This document shows, one piece after another, positions 12,780 to 22,138 of a DNA stretch of 64,000 nucleotides. Numbering within the stretch: position 1 is the stretch's first letter; the number at the start of each line of letters is the position of its first letter. The notes beneath the pieces are model-generated. The model was given only the letters and a program-made list of their open reading frames with translations, was not told the DNA's origin and did not search any database. The translations under genes were made by a program, and so were the position numbers. The stretch covers positions 186,001 to 250,000 of the forward strand of contig JAIXMR010000002.1 of the NCBI GenBank assembly GCA_025677835.1, given 5' to 3'. The DNA comes from Sporodiniella umbellata. Taxonomy: Eukaryota; Mucoromycota; Mucoromycetes; Mucorales; Rhizopodaceae.

Positions 12780-13751
12780 AGAAATACACGTAAAAAGAAG
12801 TCAAATGACAGCATTATTTTGCTCGTACTTTCAGGGACCATGTAGACCCAACAACTTTGTTTATTTTTGTTTGGAAAAAAGGGAGGAGACGCCCATGCTT
12901 AATAAAACGAAAGAGCGTATATCTATATATAGTCTCCCTGGTCTCCTTGCAAAACAAACAAAAGCCATTTTTACATTAAATAAAAGTGAAGTCATATAGA
13001 CTAGGTATGCTGCGCCTATGTAGCAAACAACAACAAAGGGTAAATAAATGTCTTTCACTTATCAATCTTTTATCTTTTCCAGCAATCCTAGCTCAAAAGT
13101 AGAAAAAAAAAAGGGCTTGTTGTCAATGGATTGATTTGTATGCGTATCGGGTGCAATAAGAACCTCCATCCTCAAAAACAAATATAGAACCAAGCTTAGG
13201 ATCCTATTGGACTTTCAGCTAACCATTGGCTCACTATTTTGTGCCACCTGGCCGTTGTATTTTCAAAGGCAGATCTCATCACTATACTATTTAAAATTTA
13301 GCTGTTGCAGGCGCAAAACAATCTGATAGATTTTATCTTTTTATAGAACGGATGAAGGAGGGACACCAAGCGTATCGCTACTATTTCTTCATTCCCTGTT
13401 TTTCTTTCAATAATTTCCCTGGGAAATACTTTGAAACGATACAAAATAAGAGGCCTTGGTAGTAGAGTTAGTATTAGCAAGAGCATAAATATTTATCTTT
13501 TCCTACGCACCACATGTTGTGCGACTTTTATTATGCAGAACAATTGTGTTTGAAACATGTCTATGCCGAGACTTCAATAGAATTAAGTAAATATAAAGAA
13601 AAAACTTTGGCAACATTTCTAATTATATGTTTGAGAGAAAAAGGTTTAAAAACAAACAAGAGTGAAATAAAAGTTATAAAAGACGTCGCTTTCTTTTTAT
13701 TCTTTTTATTATTATTATATCTCTTTCACAAAGAAAACCTATTATCTTAAA
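12354..13751. other. Intergenic region with long A-tract
   Basis: No supported gene in 1.4 kb. An uninterrupted A run of nearly 40 bases lies at about 12740-12778. A 78-codon frame at 13514-13750 ends two bases before the first SDR start; it is hydrophobic and low in complexity and is treated as upstream leader sequence rather than a gene. Confidence 0.5.
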
Positions 13752-14693
13752 ATGACTATCAGCTTTGACGAAGAACTTCCTAATGATGTCTACCACTACA
13801 ATGAAATGCGTAAGAAGATGAACTGGGAAAAGTCTGGTGTAGCTTCTCTCTTAAAGCCAGCCCCAGTTACCCAACACTTGCCTTCTTTTGATTCGGATGG
13901 AAAGCCCTGCTTTAAGCCATACCGTGGATCTGGCAAGCTAGAAGGCAAGTATGCTTTGATTACTGGTGCTGATAGTGGTATTGGTCGCTCTATTGCTACT
14001 CTGTACGCATTGGAAGGCGCTGCTGGTATTACGATTGTTTACCGTGATGAACGAGAAGATGAAGATGCTACTTATACCAAAAATACTATTGAAGCGCAAT
14101 CCAAGTGCAAAGTTCACTTGATTGCTCGTGACATTGGATATGAGAAAAACTGTCAAGAGATTTTAGATGCTCACTTGGCCACATTTGGTCGCCTGGATAT
14201 CTTGGTAAACAATGCTGCAGAACAGCACAAGGTAACTCGCGTAGAAGATTTGGTATGCGATACAGTCGAGCGTACTTTCCGTACCAATGTGTTTGGTCCT
14301 ATCTTTATGACCAAGTTGGCATGTAATCATCTTAGAGCAGGTAGTGCAATAGTAAACACAGCCTCAATTGCAGCCTATCGCGGTATGGATGTTTTAGTGG
14401 ATTATTCGGCTACCAAAGGTGCCGTTGTATCTTTTACTCGTGCACTCTCTCAACAGCTGGCTCCTCGCCGTATTCGCGTCAATGCTGTAGCTCCTGGGCC
14501 TGTCTGGACTCCATTGATTCCCAACACCTTCACTCAAGAAGAAATCCAAAACTTTGGTTCGTTCCCCCCTTTCAAGCGTCCTGCTCAGCCTTGTGAAATT
14601 GCGGCTTCTTTTGTCTACTTGGCCTCTGATGACTCTTCTTTCATGACGGGCCAAGTTGTTCACCCCAACGGTGGTACTGTTGTTAACACCTAA
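13752..14693 (+). CDS. Short-chain dehydrogenase/reductase, array copy 1
   Basis: Single-exon gene of 313 residues, start AAAATGACTATC. It is a classical NAD(P)-dependent SDR with a Rossmann fold: the cofactor motif TGADSGIGR (about residues 73-81), NNAAEQ after strand 4, the catalytic Ser in NTASIAAY, and the Tyr-x-x-x-Lys pair in DYSATKG, then VNAVAPGPVWTPLIP. The N-terminal extension TQHLPSFDSDGKPCFKPYRG before the first strand is the layout of the bacterial YhxC/YghA-like oxidoreductases. The absence of introns next to intron-rich neighbours fits transfer from bacteria (inference). First of six head-to-tail copies. All catalytic residues are intact; substrate unknown. Confidence 0.92.
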   Translation: MTISFDEELPNDVYHYNEMRKKMNWEKSGVASLLKPAPVTQHLPSFDSDGKPCFKPYRGSGKLEGKYALITGADSGIGRSIATLYALEGAAGITIVYRDEREDEDATYTKNTIEAQSKCKVHLIARDIGYEKNCQEILDAHLATFGRLDILVNNAAEQHKVTRVEDLVCDTVERTFRTNVFGPIFMTKLACNHLRAGSAIVNTASIAAYRGMDVLVDYSATKGAVVSFTRALSQQLAPRRIRVNAVAPGPVWTPLIPNTFTQEEIQNFGSFPPFKRPAQPCEIAASFVYLASDDSSFMTGQVVHPNGGTVVNT

Positions 14694-15638
14694 ACAGTCT
14701 CTACCGTTGTTTCTTTTTTCACTTCTTCATCTTTTTTAACGAATAAAATAAACAGACACCTTACATCCCATACACGTTAAAAACTACTTTGAAACATTTT
14801 GAGTATCAGAACCAAGTAGACGCGTTCCCCTAATTGGCATATTCTGCAGTTTTATGTTGGTCTCACTAAAGATTTTGTATAAATTCATAGCTATACCAAA
14901 GTTATCTATCAAACATTTTTGAGTCATCGGGCGTCTTTTTTTTATTTATTTTTATAAGCAATTCTGTCTTCTATTTGTAAAAGGCCCATTTGAACATCCA
15001 AAAAGGCTTTCAAATTTTGCGGGCTTTTAAAAATCTAGAATTAACTATCAAACCTCAAAGTTTTTAAAGGGCCGTTTCATGTTGCTCCTTAAGCTTTGGA
15101 GCTTCTTCGGCTGATGATCCACATACCTAACTAGGCTTTGTTTAATGCAACGATATACGAAATTTACTTATTTTGATACTAAAGGCTGTTTTTTGTTTGT
15201 TTGTTTTTTTTTAGGTTTTTATGAAAGCTTTCATTTGAAGTCAATATCCTTTAAGTCATTTTAGATTTGATTCTAAGAAAAGAAATAAATCTGTTTCACA
15301 TAATAAAGGCTTATCTATTTCCCTCCGCTTGTTTCTATAATAATATCTTCGTGCTATCTCTGCCTGACCGTGACTGGTCAATTCTCCACATTGATTTCAC
15401 ATTTCAGCAACCGCAGGTTTTTTGACAACTCCAAATAAATTAATGAGATACAAGTACTGTGCGATGTGACTAAAGACTCGCGCCGCTTTTACATTTAAAT
15501 GGACTTTGAAAGCAAAAGAACGAGAAGAAAATTCAAGATATAAAATTAAGGTATCTTTGCTCGTGGCTTTCTCTTTTATATATATATATATATATATATA
15601 CTTGTCTTTTATTTGAGTACTAGAAAGACTTGATTAAA
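14694..15638. other. Spacer between SDR copies 1 and 2
   Basis: 945 bases with no gene recognised. It contains T-rich stretches and, near its right end, an alternating TA tract immediately upstream of copy 2. Confidence 0.6.
15575..15601. repeat. (TA)n microsatellite in the promoter region of SDR copy 2
   Basis: An uninterrupted TA alternation of about 13 units ends roughly 38 bases before the ATG at 15639. The position is where a TATA element would be expected, so length variation could affect expression (inference). Confidence 0.85.
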
Positions 15639-16580
15639 ATGACAGTTGGATTCGACATAGGGCTTCCCAATGATGTCTATGAACACAACGAAATCCGAAA
15701 AAACATTAATTGGGAAAGATCAGACATTGCTTCTGTTATGAAAGTTGCCCCAGTTACCCAACACTTGCCTTCTTTTGATTTGGATGGAAAGCCCTGCTTT
15801 AAGCCATACCGTGGATCTAGCAAGCTAGAAGGCAAGTATGCTTTGATTACTGGTGCTGATAGTGGTATTGGTCGCTCTATTGCTACTCTGTACGCATTGG
15901 AAGGCGTTGCTGGTATTACGATTGTTTACCGTGATGAACGAGAAGATGAGGATGCCATGTATACCAAAAAGACCATTGAAGCGCAATCCAAGTGTCAGGT
16001 CCACTTGATCGCTCGCGATATTGGTTATGAAGAAAACTGTAAAGAAATTGTAGATGCTCATATGGCCACATTTGGTCGTTTAGATATTCTGGTAAACAAT
16101 GCTGGAGAGATCCATAGAGAGGATCGTGTAGAAGATTTAGTATACGATAAAGTGGAGCGTACTTTCCGTACTAACGTGTTTGGACCCATGTTTTTGACCA
16201 AGCTGGCTTGCAGCTATCTTAAAGCAGGTAGTGCTATAGTCAACACAGCCTCCACCGGTGCTTACCAGGGTATTGGTTGCTTTCTTGACTATTGTGCCAC
16301 TAAAGGGGCCATTGTATCTTTTACCCGTGCCCTCTCTCAACAACTTGCTTCTCGCCGTATTCGTGTCAATGCTGTCGCTCCCGGAGCTGTCCTAACACCT
16401 ATGGCAAACAATAACTCTGCTAGTGAAGAAATGCAAAGATTTGGTAATGATACTCCTTTTGAGCGACCCGCTCAGCCCAGTGAAATTGCTGCTACTTTTG
16501 TTTATTTGGTTTCTGATGACTCTTCTTATATTACGGGCCAAGTCATTCATCCTTTGGGTGGCATCGCTGTTCATACCTAA
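15639..16580 (+). CDS. Short-chain dehydrogenase/reductase, array copy 2
   Basis: Intronless, 313 residues, starting at ATG 15639 (MTVGFD); an upstream in-frame TTG is not used as the start. It shares the cofactor motif TGADSGIGR and an almost identical central block with copy 1. The active site reads NTASTGAY...DYCATKG, so Ser, Tyr and Lys are all kept, with Cys in place of Ser right after the Tyr. The C-terminal half (ASEEMQRFGNDTPFERP) is the most divergent in the array, which suggests a distinct substrate preference (inference). Confidence 0.9.
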   Translation: MTVGFDIGLPNDVYEHNEIRKNINWERSDIASVMKVAPVTQHLPSFDLDGKPCFKPYRGSSKLEGKYALITGADSGIGRSIATLYALEGVAGITIVYRDEREDEDAMYTKKTIEAQSKCQVHLIARDIGYEENCKEIVDAHMATFGRLDILVNNAGEIHREDRVEDLVYDKVERTFRTNVFGPMFLTKLACSYLKAGSAIVNTASTGAYQGIGCFLDYCATKGAIVSFTRALSQQLASRRIRVNAVAPGAVLTPMANNNSASEEMQRFGNDTPFERPAQPSEIAATFVYLVSDDSSYITGQVIHPLGGIAVHT

Positions 16581-17243
16581 ATATAGTACATATTCTTTTT
16601 TTTTTTTTCTTGATCTTATGTAACCACTATTTGTTGCTTTAGTAACATTTAAACAAAATAAAAGGTTTAGGAAGAACAGAGAAAGCCGTGCAACAAAAGT
16701 AAATTTCTCTTTATATTGAAGCTAAAGCTCATTTAATTTTGTGTTTTTTTTTTACAGGACGATCCAGTAAGACTGCTAATGAGTTAAAGGTAACAAAAAA
16801 AATACAGTGTAAACTGTGTAGAAAGCTGCATATATAAAGTATTAAAGCTAGTAGTCCAATGATGGTCTTGTGTTTTTCCATCAAATTCCTGTAGTTCTTT
16901 TTTTTTTTTCTATCTACGTATGGACATCTTTAGGAAATACCAAGGTTTACTTGTCTACGAAAAACCTAATACATTAAAGTTTCTCAGCTGTCTTGTGTTT
17001 TGACTAACATCAATAACCAAATGCTCTTAACTTTACGTCACAGCCATCATGGTTTTTTAAAACACAAAATATATACAACTTTCAAAAACTATCATACATC
17101 ACATCTCTCATTATATATTTCCACCTTTATATCTACTATTGTTAATAGTTTTGAGGATAGAAAGCTTTTAAAAAAAAAAGAATTATAAAGACAGGATAAT
17201 AAGTTTGTAGTTTTATCGATAAAAAAAAAACCTCTAGAAAAAA
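16581..17243. other. Spacer between SDR copies 2 and 3
   Basis: 663 bases with A/T runs and only short frames; no gene recognised. It holds the 3' UTR of copy 2 (AATAAAA-like element near 16656) and the promoter of copy 3. Confidence 0.55.
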
Positions 17244-18188
17244 ATGGCAATCGGTTTTGATAAAGAACTTCCTGACAATGTCTATGACTACAATGAGATA
17301 CGCAATAATATTAAGGATTGGAAACAATCAAGTATTGCATCTCTGTTAAAGCCAGCTCCAGTGACTCAACACCTGCCTTCTTTTGATTCGGATGGAAAGC
17401 CCTGCTTTAAGCCATACCGTGGATCTGGCAAGCTAGAAGGCAAGTATGCTTTGATTACTGGTGCTGATAGTGGCATTGGTCGCTCTATTGCTACTCTGTA
17501 TGCATTGGAAGGTGTTGCTGGTATTACGATTGTTTACCGTGACGAACGAGAAGATGAGGATGCCATGTATACCAAAAAGACCATTGAAGCGCAATCCAAG
17601 TGTCAGATTCATCTGATCGCTCGCGATGTTGGTTACGAAGAAAACTGTAAAGAGATTGTAGATGCTCATATGGCCATATTTGGTCGTTTAGATATCCTGG
17701 TCAATAACGCAGCAGAGATTCATCGGGAACATCGCGTTGAAGACTTGATATGCGATCATGTAGAGCGTACTTTTCGTACCAATGTTTTTGGTCCTATCTT
17801 CATAACCAAGCTGGCGTGTAATCATTTAAAAGCAGGTGGTGTGGTGCTGAATACTTCTTCAATCGGTGCTTATTACGGTATTGATAGTATGCTTGATTAC
17901 TCTGCCACGAAGGGCGCCATAGTATCTTTTACACGCGCTCTAGCTCAACAGCTTGCTCCACGTCGTATTCGCGTAAATGCAGTCGCACCTGGGTATATTT
18001 GGACTCCATTAATTCCCATCTGTTACACAGAAGAGGAATCTAAAGCTTTTGGTAACCAATGCCCCTTTCGTCGACCTGGCCAGCCAAGCGAAGTCGCCAC
18101 TGCGTTTGTCTACTTGGCTTCTGATGACTCTTCTTATGTAACTGGACAAGTCATTCATCCTGTAGGTGGTGTCCCAATTCATACTTGA
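17244..18188 (+). CDS. Short-chain dehydrogenase/reductase, array copy 3
   Basis: Intronless, 314 residues, ATG after an A-rich leader. Cofactor motif TGADSGIGR, NNAAEIH, catalytic NTSSIGAY and DYSATKG, then VNAVAPGYIWTPLIP. All SDR catalytic residues are present. Its N-terminus (KELPDNVYDYNEIRNNIKDW) is shared residue for residue with copy 6, although copy 6 sits two genes away, which points to gene conversion between them. Confidence 0.92.
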   Translation: MAIGFDKELPDNVYDYNEIRNNIKDWKQSSIASLLKPAPVTQHLPSFDSDGKPCFKPYRGSGKLEGKYALITGADSGIGRSIATLYALEGVAGITIVYRDEREDEDAMYTKKTIEAQSKCQIHLIARDVGYEENCKEIVDAHMAIFGRLDILVNNAAEIHREHRVEDLICDHVERTFRTNVFGPIFITKLACNHLKAGGVVLNTSSIGAYYGIDSMLDYSATKGAIVSFTRALAQQLAPRRIRVNAVAPGYIWTPLIPICYTEEESKAFGNQCPFRRPGQPSEVATAFVYLASDDSSYVTGQVIHPVGGVPIHT

Positions 18189-19323
18189 TTATGGCATATT
18201 TTTATACCATGTTGCAGTGATACATGAGGATAAAATAAAATAACAGTATGAAAGGAGAAAGGAGTATTATAATGTTTCCATGTTTTGTACTGCTTGGCCT
18301 ATATGTTAAAGCATAAGTTATACGGCTTGTAGCAAAAGTGTCCAGTTATTAAATCAGCAAAGCGATACACCAATGAGTCCCTATGAGAGACTCTTTGTTA
18401 GCAGGAGTGGTTATGATTGCTCTTGAATGCGTTTTGGTTTTTTCACTACTTGGCTCAAACTTAGACGGCCGTGTTAGAAGAAAGGCTACCTGACATTAGT
18501 TTTCATGATGTAGCTTTTCTCAAAGAAAACTTTGGTTTATAGTAAAGCTCATAAATTATCAATCTGTACCTATATATACAGTTTTGCATGCTAAGCTTCA
18601 TTATCTCGCCGCACTTTTGAATTTTTACACTCAAGCCAACTAACCCTCTTTTGCTATTGCTTTCAATATAAAGAACTCTTGAATTTCTTTACTTACAGGC
18701 GCCCTCAAAAAGCAGCGAAATCTATATCATAGCTATATATCTTTTGCTAAATAAACCTATTGTCACTTTTATGTTAGCTATGTAACAAAAATGATTAGAA
18801 ACCCTTAGAGCAACGATGAAAGATCTAAAGAAACTAAGTATGTTTTAGAAAAGAGACTTTTCATTAGAAATTAGGGTAATTTTCGAAATCTTTGATTATT
18901 TTGTAAACAAAGATATATTTTATTTTTCATTATTTTTTTTAAAAGGTCTATTTGTCAAGCCATGTGTATCTTTCAGATACCATTGTTTGTTCGTATTTTA
19001 CCTATTAATTAGAAAAACACGAAACTAATAAGAAAGACTATTAACTGAAAGGAAAGTATCTATAAAATTATTTATTTAATTAAATATTGCTAGTATCAAA
19101 GGATACTCAACGTTTCTCTTAGGTTTATAGCATGGTTACTATTCCAAAAAGTTATGTTACTTTTTACTTTTTACGGTATAAAATAACAGGTCCCAGACTG
19201 CTTTTTTTTTTTTTTGACATATTATCATGTAGGACAGCCTTAAAAAAAAAAAAAAAAAAAAACTATGTAAAAACCAATTATTATTATAATGATATATAAA
19301 AAAACAGAAAGAGCTGTTTAAGT
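18189..19323. other. Spacer before SDR pseudogene
   Basis: 1.1 kb with no supported coding sequence. Homopolymer runs lie near 19201-19215 (T) and 19243-19261 (A). Confidence 0.55.
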
Positions 19324-20106
19324 ACAACTTTTAGTTTTGAAAAAGAACCTCCTGACGATGTCTGTCACTATAATGAAATGCGTAATAGAATTCAGGTGTA
19401 GTCTCTCTCTTAAAACTAGCTCCAGTGACTCAACACCTGCCTTCTTTTGATTCGGATGGAAAGCCCTGCTTTAAGCCATACCGTGGATCTGGCAAGCTAG
19501 AAGGCAAGTATGCTTTGATTACTGGTGCTGATAGTGGTATTGGTCGCTCTATTGCTACTCTGTACGCATTGGAAGGCGTTGCTGGTATTACGATTGTTTA
19601 CCGTGATGAGCGAGAAGATGAGGATGCCATGTATACTAAAAAGACCATTGAAGCGCAATCCAAGTGTCAGGTCCACTTGATCGCTCGCGATGTTGTTTAC
19701 GACAAAAACTGTCAAGAGATTGTAGATGCTCATATGGCCGCATTTGGTCGTCTGGATATTCTGGTCAATAACGCATGAGAAGCATACAAGACAGATTGTA
19801 ACGAGGGCTCCATATGCGAAGATGTAAGACGTACGCTCTGTACACATGTATTTGGTATAATCAAGCTAACTTGTTCCAGGCTGTATCCGTGTAAACGTGG
19901 TGGCTCCTGGGTATACATGGACCCCGTTCGTTCCTCTAAACTTTTCAGGAGATGAAGTCAAAGGTTTTGGTAATCATAGCGCTTTCCAACGGCCTGGCCA
20001 GCCAAGTGAAATGGCCACTGCGTATGTCTACTTGGCTTCTGATGACTCTTCCTATGTTACTGGACAAGTCATTCATCCTGTAGGTGGCATCCCAGTTCAT
20101 ACATAA
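19324..20106 (+). pseudogene. Short-chain dehydrogenase/reductase, array copy 4, broken
   Basis: Aligning with its neighbours, the expected start codon is ACA at 19324. A short deletion and frame break follow near 19396-19410. The cofactor-binding core from TQHLPSF to the NNA motif is intact and almost identical to the functional copies, but a nonsense TGA replaces GGA at 19776. The following region is heavily degraded and lacks the whole Ser-Tyr-Lys active-site segment. From about 19883 the sequence rejoins the family and continues in frame to the normal C-terminus. The intact core and 3' end against multiple lesions suggest recent inactivation, or refreshment by gene conversion. Confidence 0.9.
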
Positions 20107-20662
20107 CAGTCCTTATTTCAGGAACACATGAAACTAAGACAAGAGAAGAAAAAAGCATACTTTATATGTATGAAAATAAAAAGCTTCTGTAAAGTGATCA
20201 CTAAAGACCGATGTACCAATGATAAAGTATGTCTGTATAATACCTAGTCATAGAGCATCTGGTAACAGAAGTAATCTTTTTGTATTTCTTACGCTTATTC
20301 TATGATCTAATCATCTCCCCGTACCTTTTCGCCAAAGGCTTTTTAACTATTTCTTTTCTCTTTTTACACTTGGATGTTCCAAGGACAAACCAAGGCTTTT
20401 TTTTTTTTTTTTTCAAAAAAAAAACTTTAGATATAATCTGTGGTTATTTTGTCTACAGAATTTATGTTTGGACTAGTACTTACGACTGAATTGTCTGAAG
20501 CCTATGTCATAATTCTTATGCTGTTCAAGTGCAATAGGTGGTTTTAAGGATAACTACTCTTTTATAAAAGCCATACGACAACGGATTACTTTTTTTTTTT
20601 TTTTTTTTTCAGAAAGAAACCTTTTGATTGATAGGATGGCTAGTGGTTTTGATAAAGAACTT
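19883..20662 (+). repeat. Duplicated block, unit A (SDR 3' end + spacer + next SDR 5' end)
   Basis: This block is nearly identical to 21357-22138, including the full spacer of about 530 bases, with only scattered substitutions (for example near 20244 and 20474) and differences in poly-T length. The offset between units is about 1475 bases, one gene plus spacer, as expected from unequal crossing-over inside the SDR array. Confidence 0.9.
20561..20635 (+). promoter_or_regulatory. TATA-like core promoter and poly-T leader of SDR copy 5
   Basis: TTTATAAAAG lies at 20561-20570, 66-75 bases before the ATG at 20636, followed by a T run of about 20 bases ending in CAG. The T-run plus CAG also looks like an intron 3' end, so a 5' UTR intron is an alternative. 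The same arrangement is repeated before copy 6 (22037-22111). Confidence 0.55.
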
Positions 20663-21580
20663 CTTGACGATGTCTATGACTACAATGAGATGCGTGATAA
20701 TATTGCAGAATGGCAGAGCTCTGGAATTGCATCTCTGTTAAAACCAGCTCCTGTTACCCAACACCTGCCTTCTTTTGATTCGAATGGAAAGCCCTGCTTT
20801 AAGCCATACCGTGGATCTGGCAAGCTAGAAGGCAAGTATGCTTTGATTACTGGTGCTGATAGTGGCATTGGTCGCTCTATTGCTACTTTGTACGCATTGG
20901 AAGGTATTGCTGGTATTACGATTGTTTACCGTGATGAGCGAGAAGATGAGGATGCCATGTATACCAAAAAGACCATTGAAGCGCAATCCAAGTGTCAGGT
21001 CCACTTGATCGCTCGCGATGTTGGTTACGATAAAAACTGTCAAGAGATTGTAGATGCCCATATGGCCGCATTCGGTCGCCTGGATATCTTGGTAAACAAC
21101 GCAGGAGAAGTATACCGGTCCAATCGTATCGAAGACTTGATGTGCGATAAGATTGAGCGTACGTTCCGTACCAATATTTTTGGCCCTATCTTTCTGACCA
21201 AGTTTGCGTGCAACCATATGAAATCAGGCGGCGTGATAGTAAACACGGCTTCAATTACTGCGTACCACGGTGTTGATAGTATGATTGATTGTTCAGCTAC
21301 GAAAGGTGCCGTGGTGTCTTTTACCCGTGCGTTAGCGCAACAACTCGCTCCACGTCGTATCCGTGTAAACGCGGTGGCTCCTGGGTATACATGGACCCCG
21401 TTTGTTCCTCTAAACTTTTCAGGAGATGAAGTCAAAGGTTTTGGTAATCATAGCGCTTTCCAACGGCCTGGCCAGCCAAGTGAAATGGCCACTGCGTATG
21501 TCTACTTGGCTTCTGATGACTCTTCCTATGTTACTGGACAAGTCATTCATCCTGTAGGTGGCATCCCAGTTCATACATAA
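20636..21580 (+). CDS. Short-chain dehydrogenase/reductase, array copy 5, catalytic Tyr replaced by Cys
   Basis: Intronless, 314 residues from ATG 20636 (MASGFDKEL); an in-frame TTG twelve bases upstream is not favoured. The Rossmann motif TGADSGIGR, NNAGEVY and the Ser region NTASITAY are normal, but the active-site segment reads MIDCSATKG where the other copies have DYSATKG or DYCATKG. The catalytic Tyr codon TAT has become TGT (Cys); the Lys remains. The frame is otherwise fully open and conserved. A classical SDR without this Tyr should have little or no dehydrogenase activity, so the protein may be a binding or regulatory paralogue, or an early-stage pseudogene (inference). Confidence 0.9.
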   Translation: MASGFDKELLDDVYDYNEMRDNIAEWQSSGIASLLKPAPVTQHLPSFDSNGKPCFKPYRGSGKLEGKYALITGADSGIGRSIATLYALEGIAGITIVYRDEREDEDAMYTKKTIEAQSKCQVHLIARDVGYDKNCQEIVDAHMAAFGRLDILVNNAGEVYRSNRIEDLMCDKIERTFRTNIFGPIFLTKFACNHMKSGGVIVNTASITAYHGVDSMIDCSATKGAVVSFTRALAQQLAPRRIRVNAVAPGYTWTPFVPLNFSGDEVKGFGNHSAFQRPGQPSEMATAYVYLASDDSSYVTGQVIHPVGGIPVHT

Positions 21581-22138
21581 CAGTCCTTATTTCAGGAACA
21601 CATGAAACTAAGACAAGAGAAGAAAAAAGCATACTTTATATGTATGAAAATAAAAAGCTTCTGTAAAGTGATCACTAAAGACCGATGTACCAATGATAAA
21701 GTATGTCTGTATAAGACCTAGTCATAGAGCATCTGGTAACAGAAGTAATCTTTTTGTATTTCTTACGCTTATTCTATGATCTAATCATCTCCCCGTACCT
21801 TTTCGCCAAAGGCTTTTTAACTATTTCTTTTCTCTTTTTACACTTGGATGTTCCAAGGACAAACCAAGGCTTTTTTTTTTTTTTTTTTCAAAAAAAAAAC
21901 TTTAGATATAATCTGTGGTTATTTTGTCTACAGAATTTATGTTTGGACTAATACTTACGACTGAATTGTCTGAAGCCTATGTCATAATTCTTATGCTGTT
22001 CAAGTGCAATAGGTGGTTTTAAGGATAACTACTCTTTTATAAAAGCCATACGACAACGGATTACTTTTTTTTTTTTTTTTTTTTTCAGAAAGAAACCTTT
22101 TGATTGATAGGATGGCTAGTGGTTTTGATAAAGAACTT
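21357..22138 (+). repeat. Duplicated block, unit B
   Basis: Second copy of the block at 19883-20662. It covers the 3' end of SDR copy 5, the spacer, and the promoter plus first codons of copy 6. Near-identity across noncoding DNA implies a recent duplication or conversion. Confidence 0.9.
22037..22111 (+). promoter_or_regulatory. TATA-like core promoter and poly-T leader of SDR copy 6
   Basis: TTTATAAAAG followed by a T run and CAG, duplicated from the promoter of copy 5 with a slightly different T-run length. Confidence 0.5.

Noticed and set aside
12602..12841. Minus-strand frame with a long Phe run
   Set aside because: The run is the translation of the A tract at 12740-12778; nothing else in it looks coding.
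13514..13750. 78-codon plus-strand frame ending two bases before SDR copy 1
   Set aside because: Its second half is a low-complexity hydrophobic run and it overlaps the expected promoter and 5' leader; no homologous frame precedes the other SDR copies. A short upstream frame is possible, but a gene is not supported.
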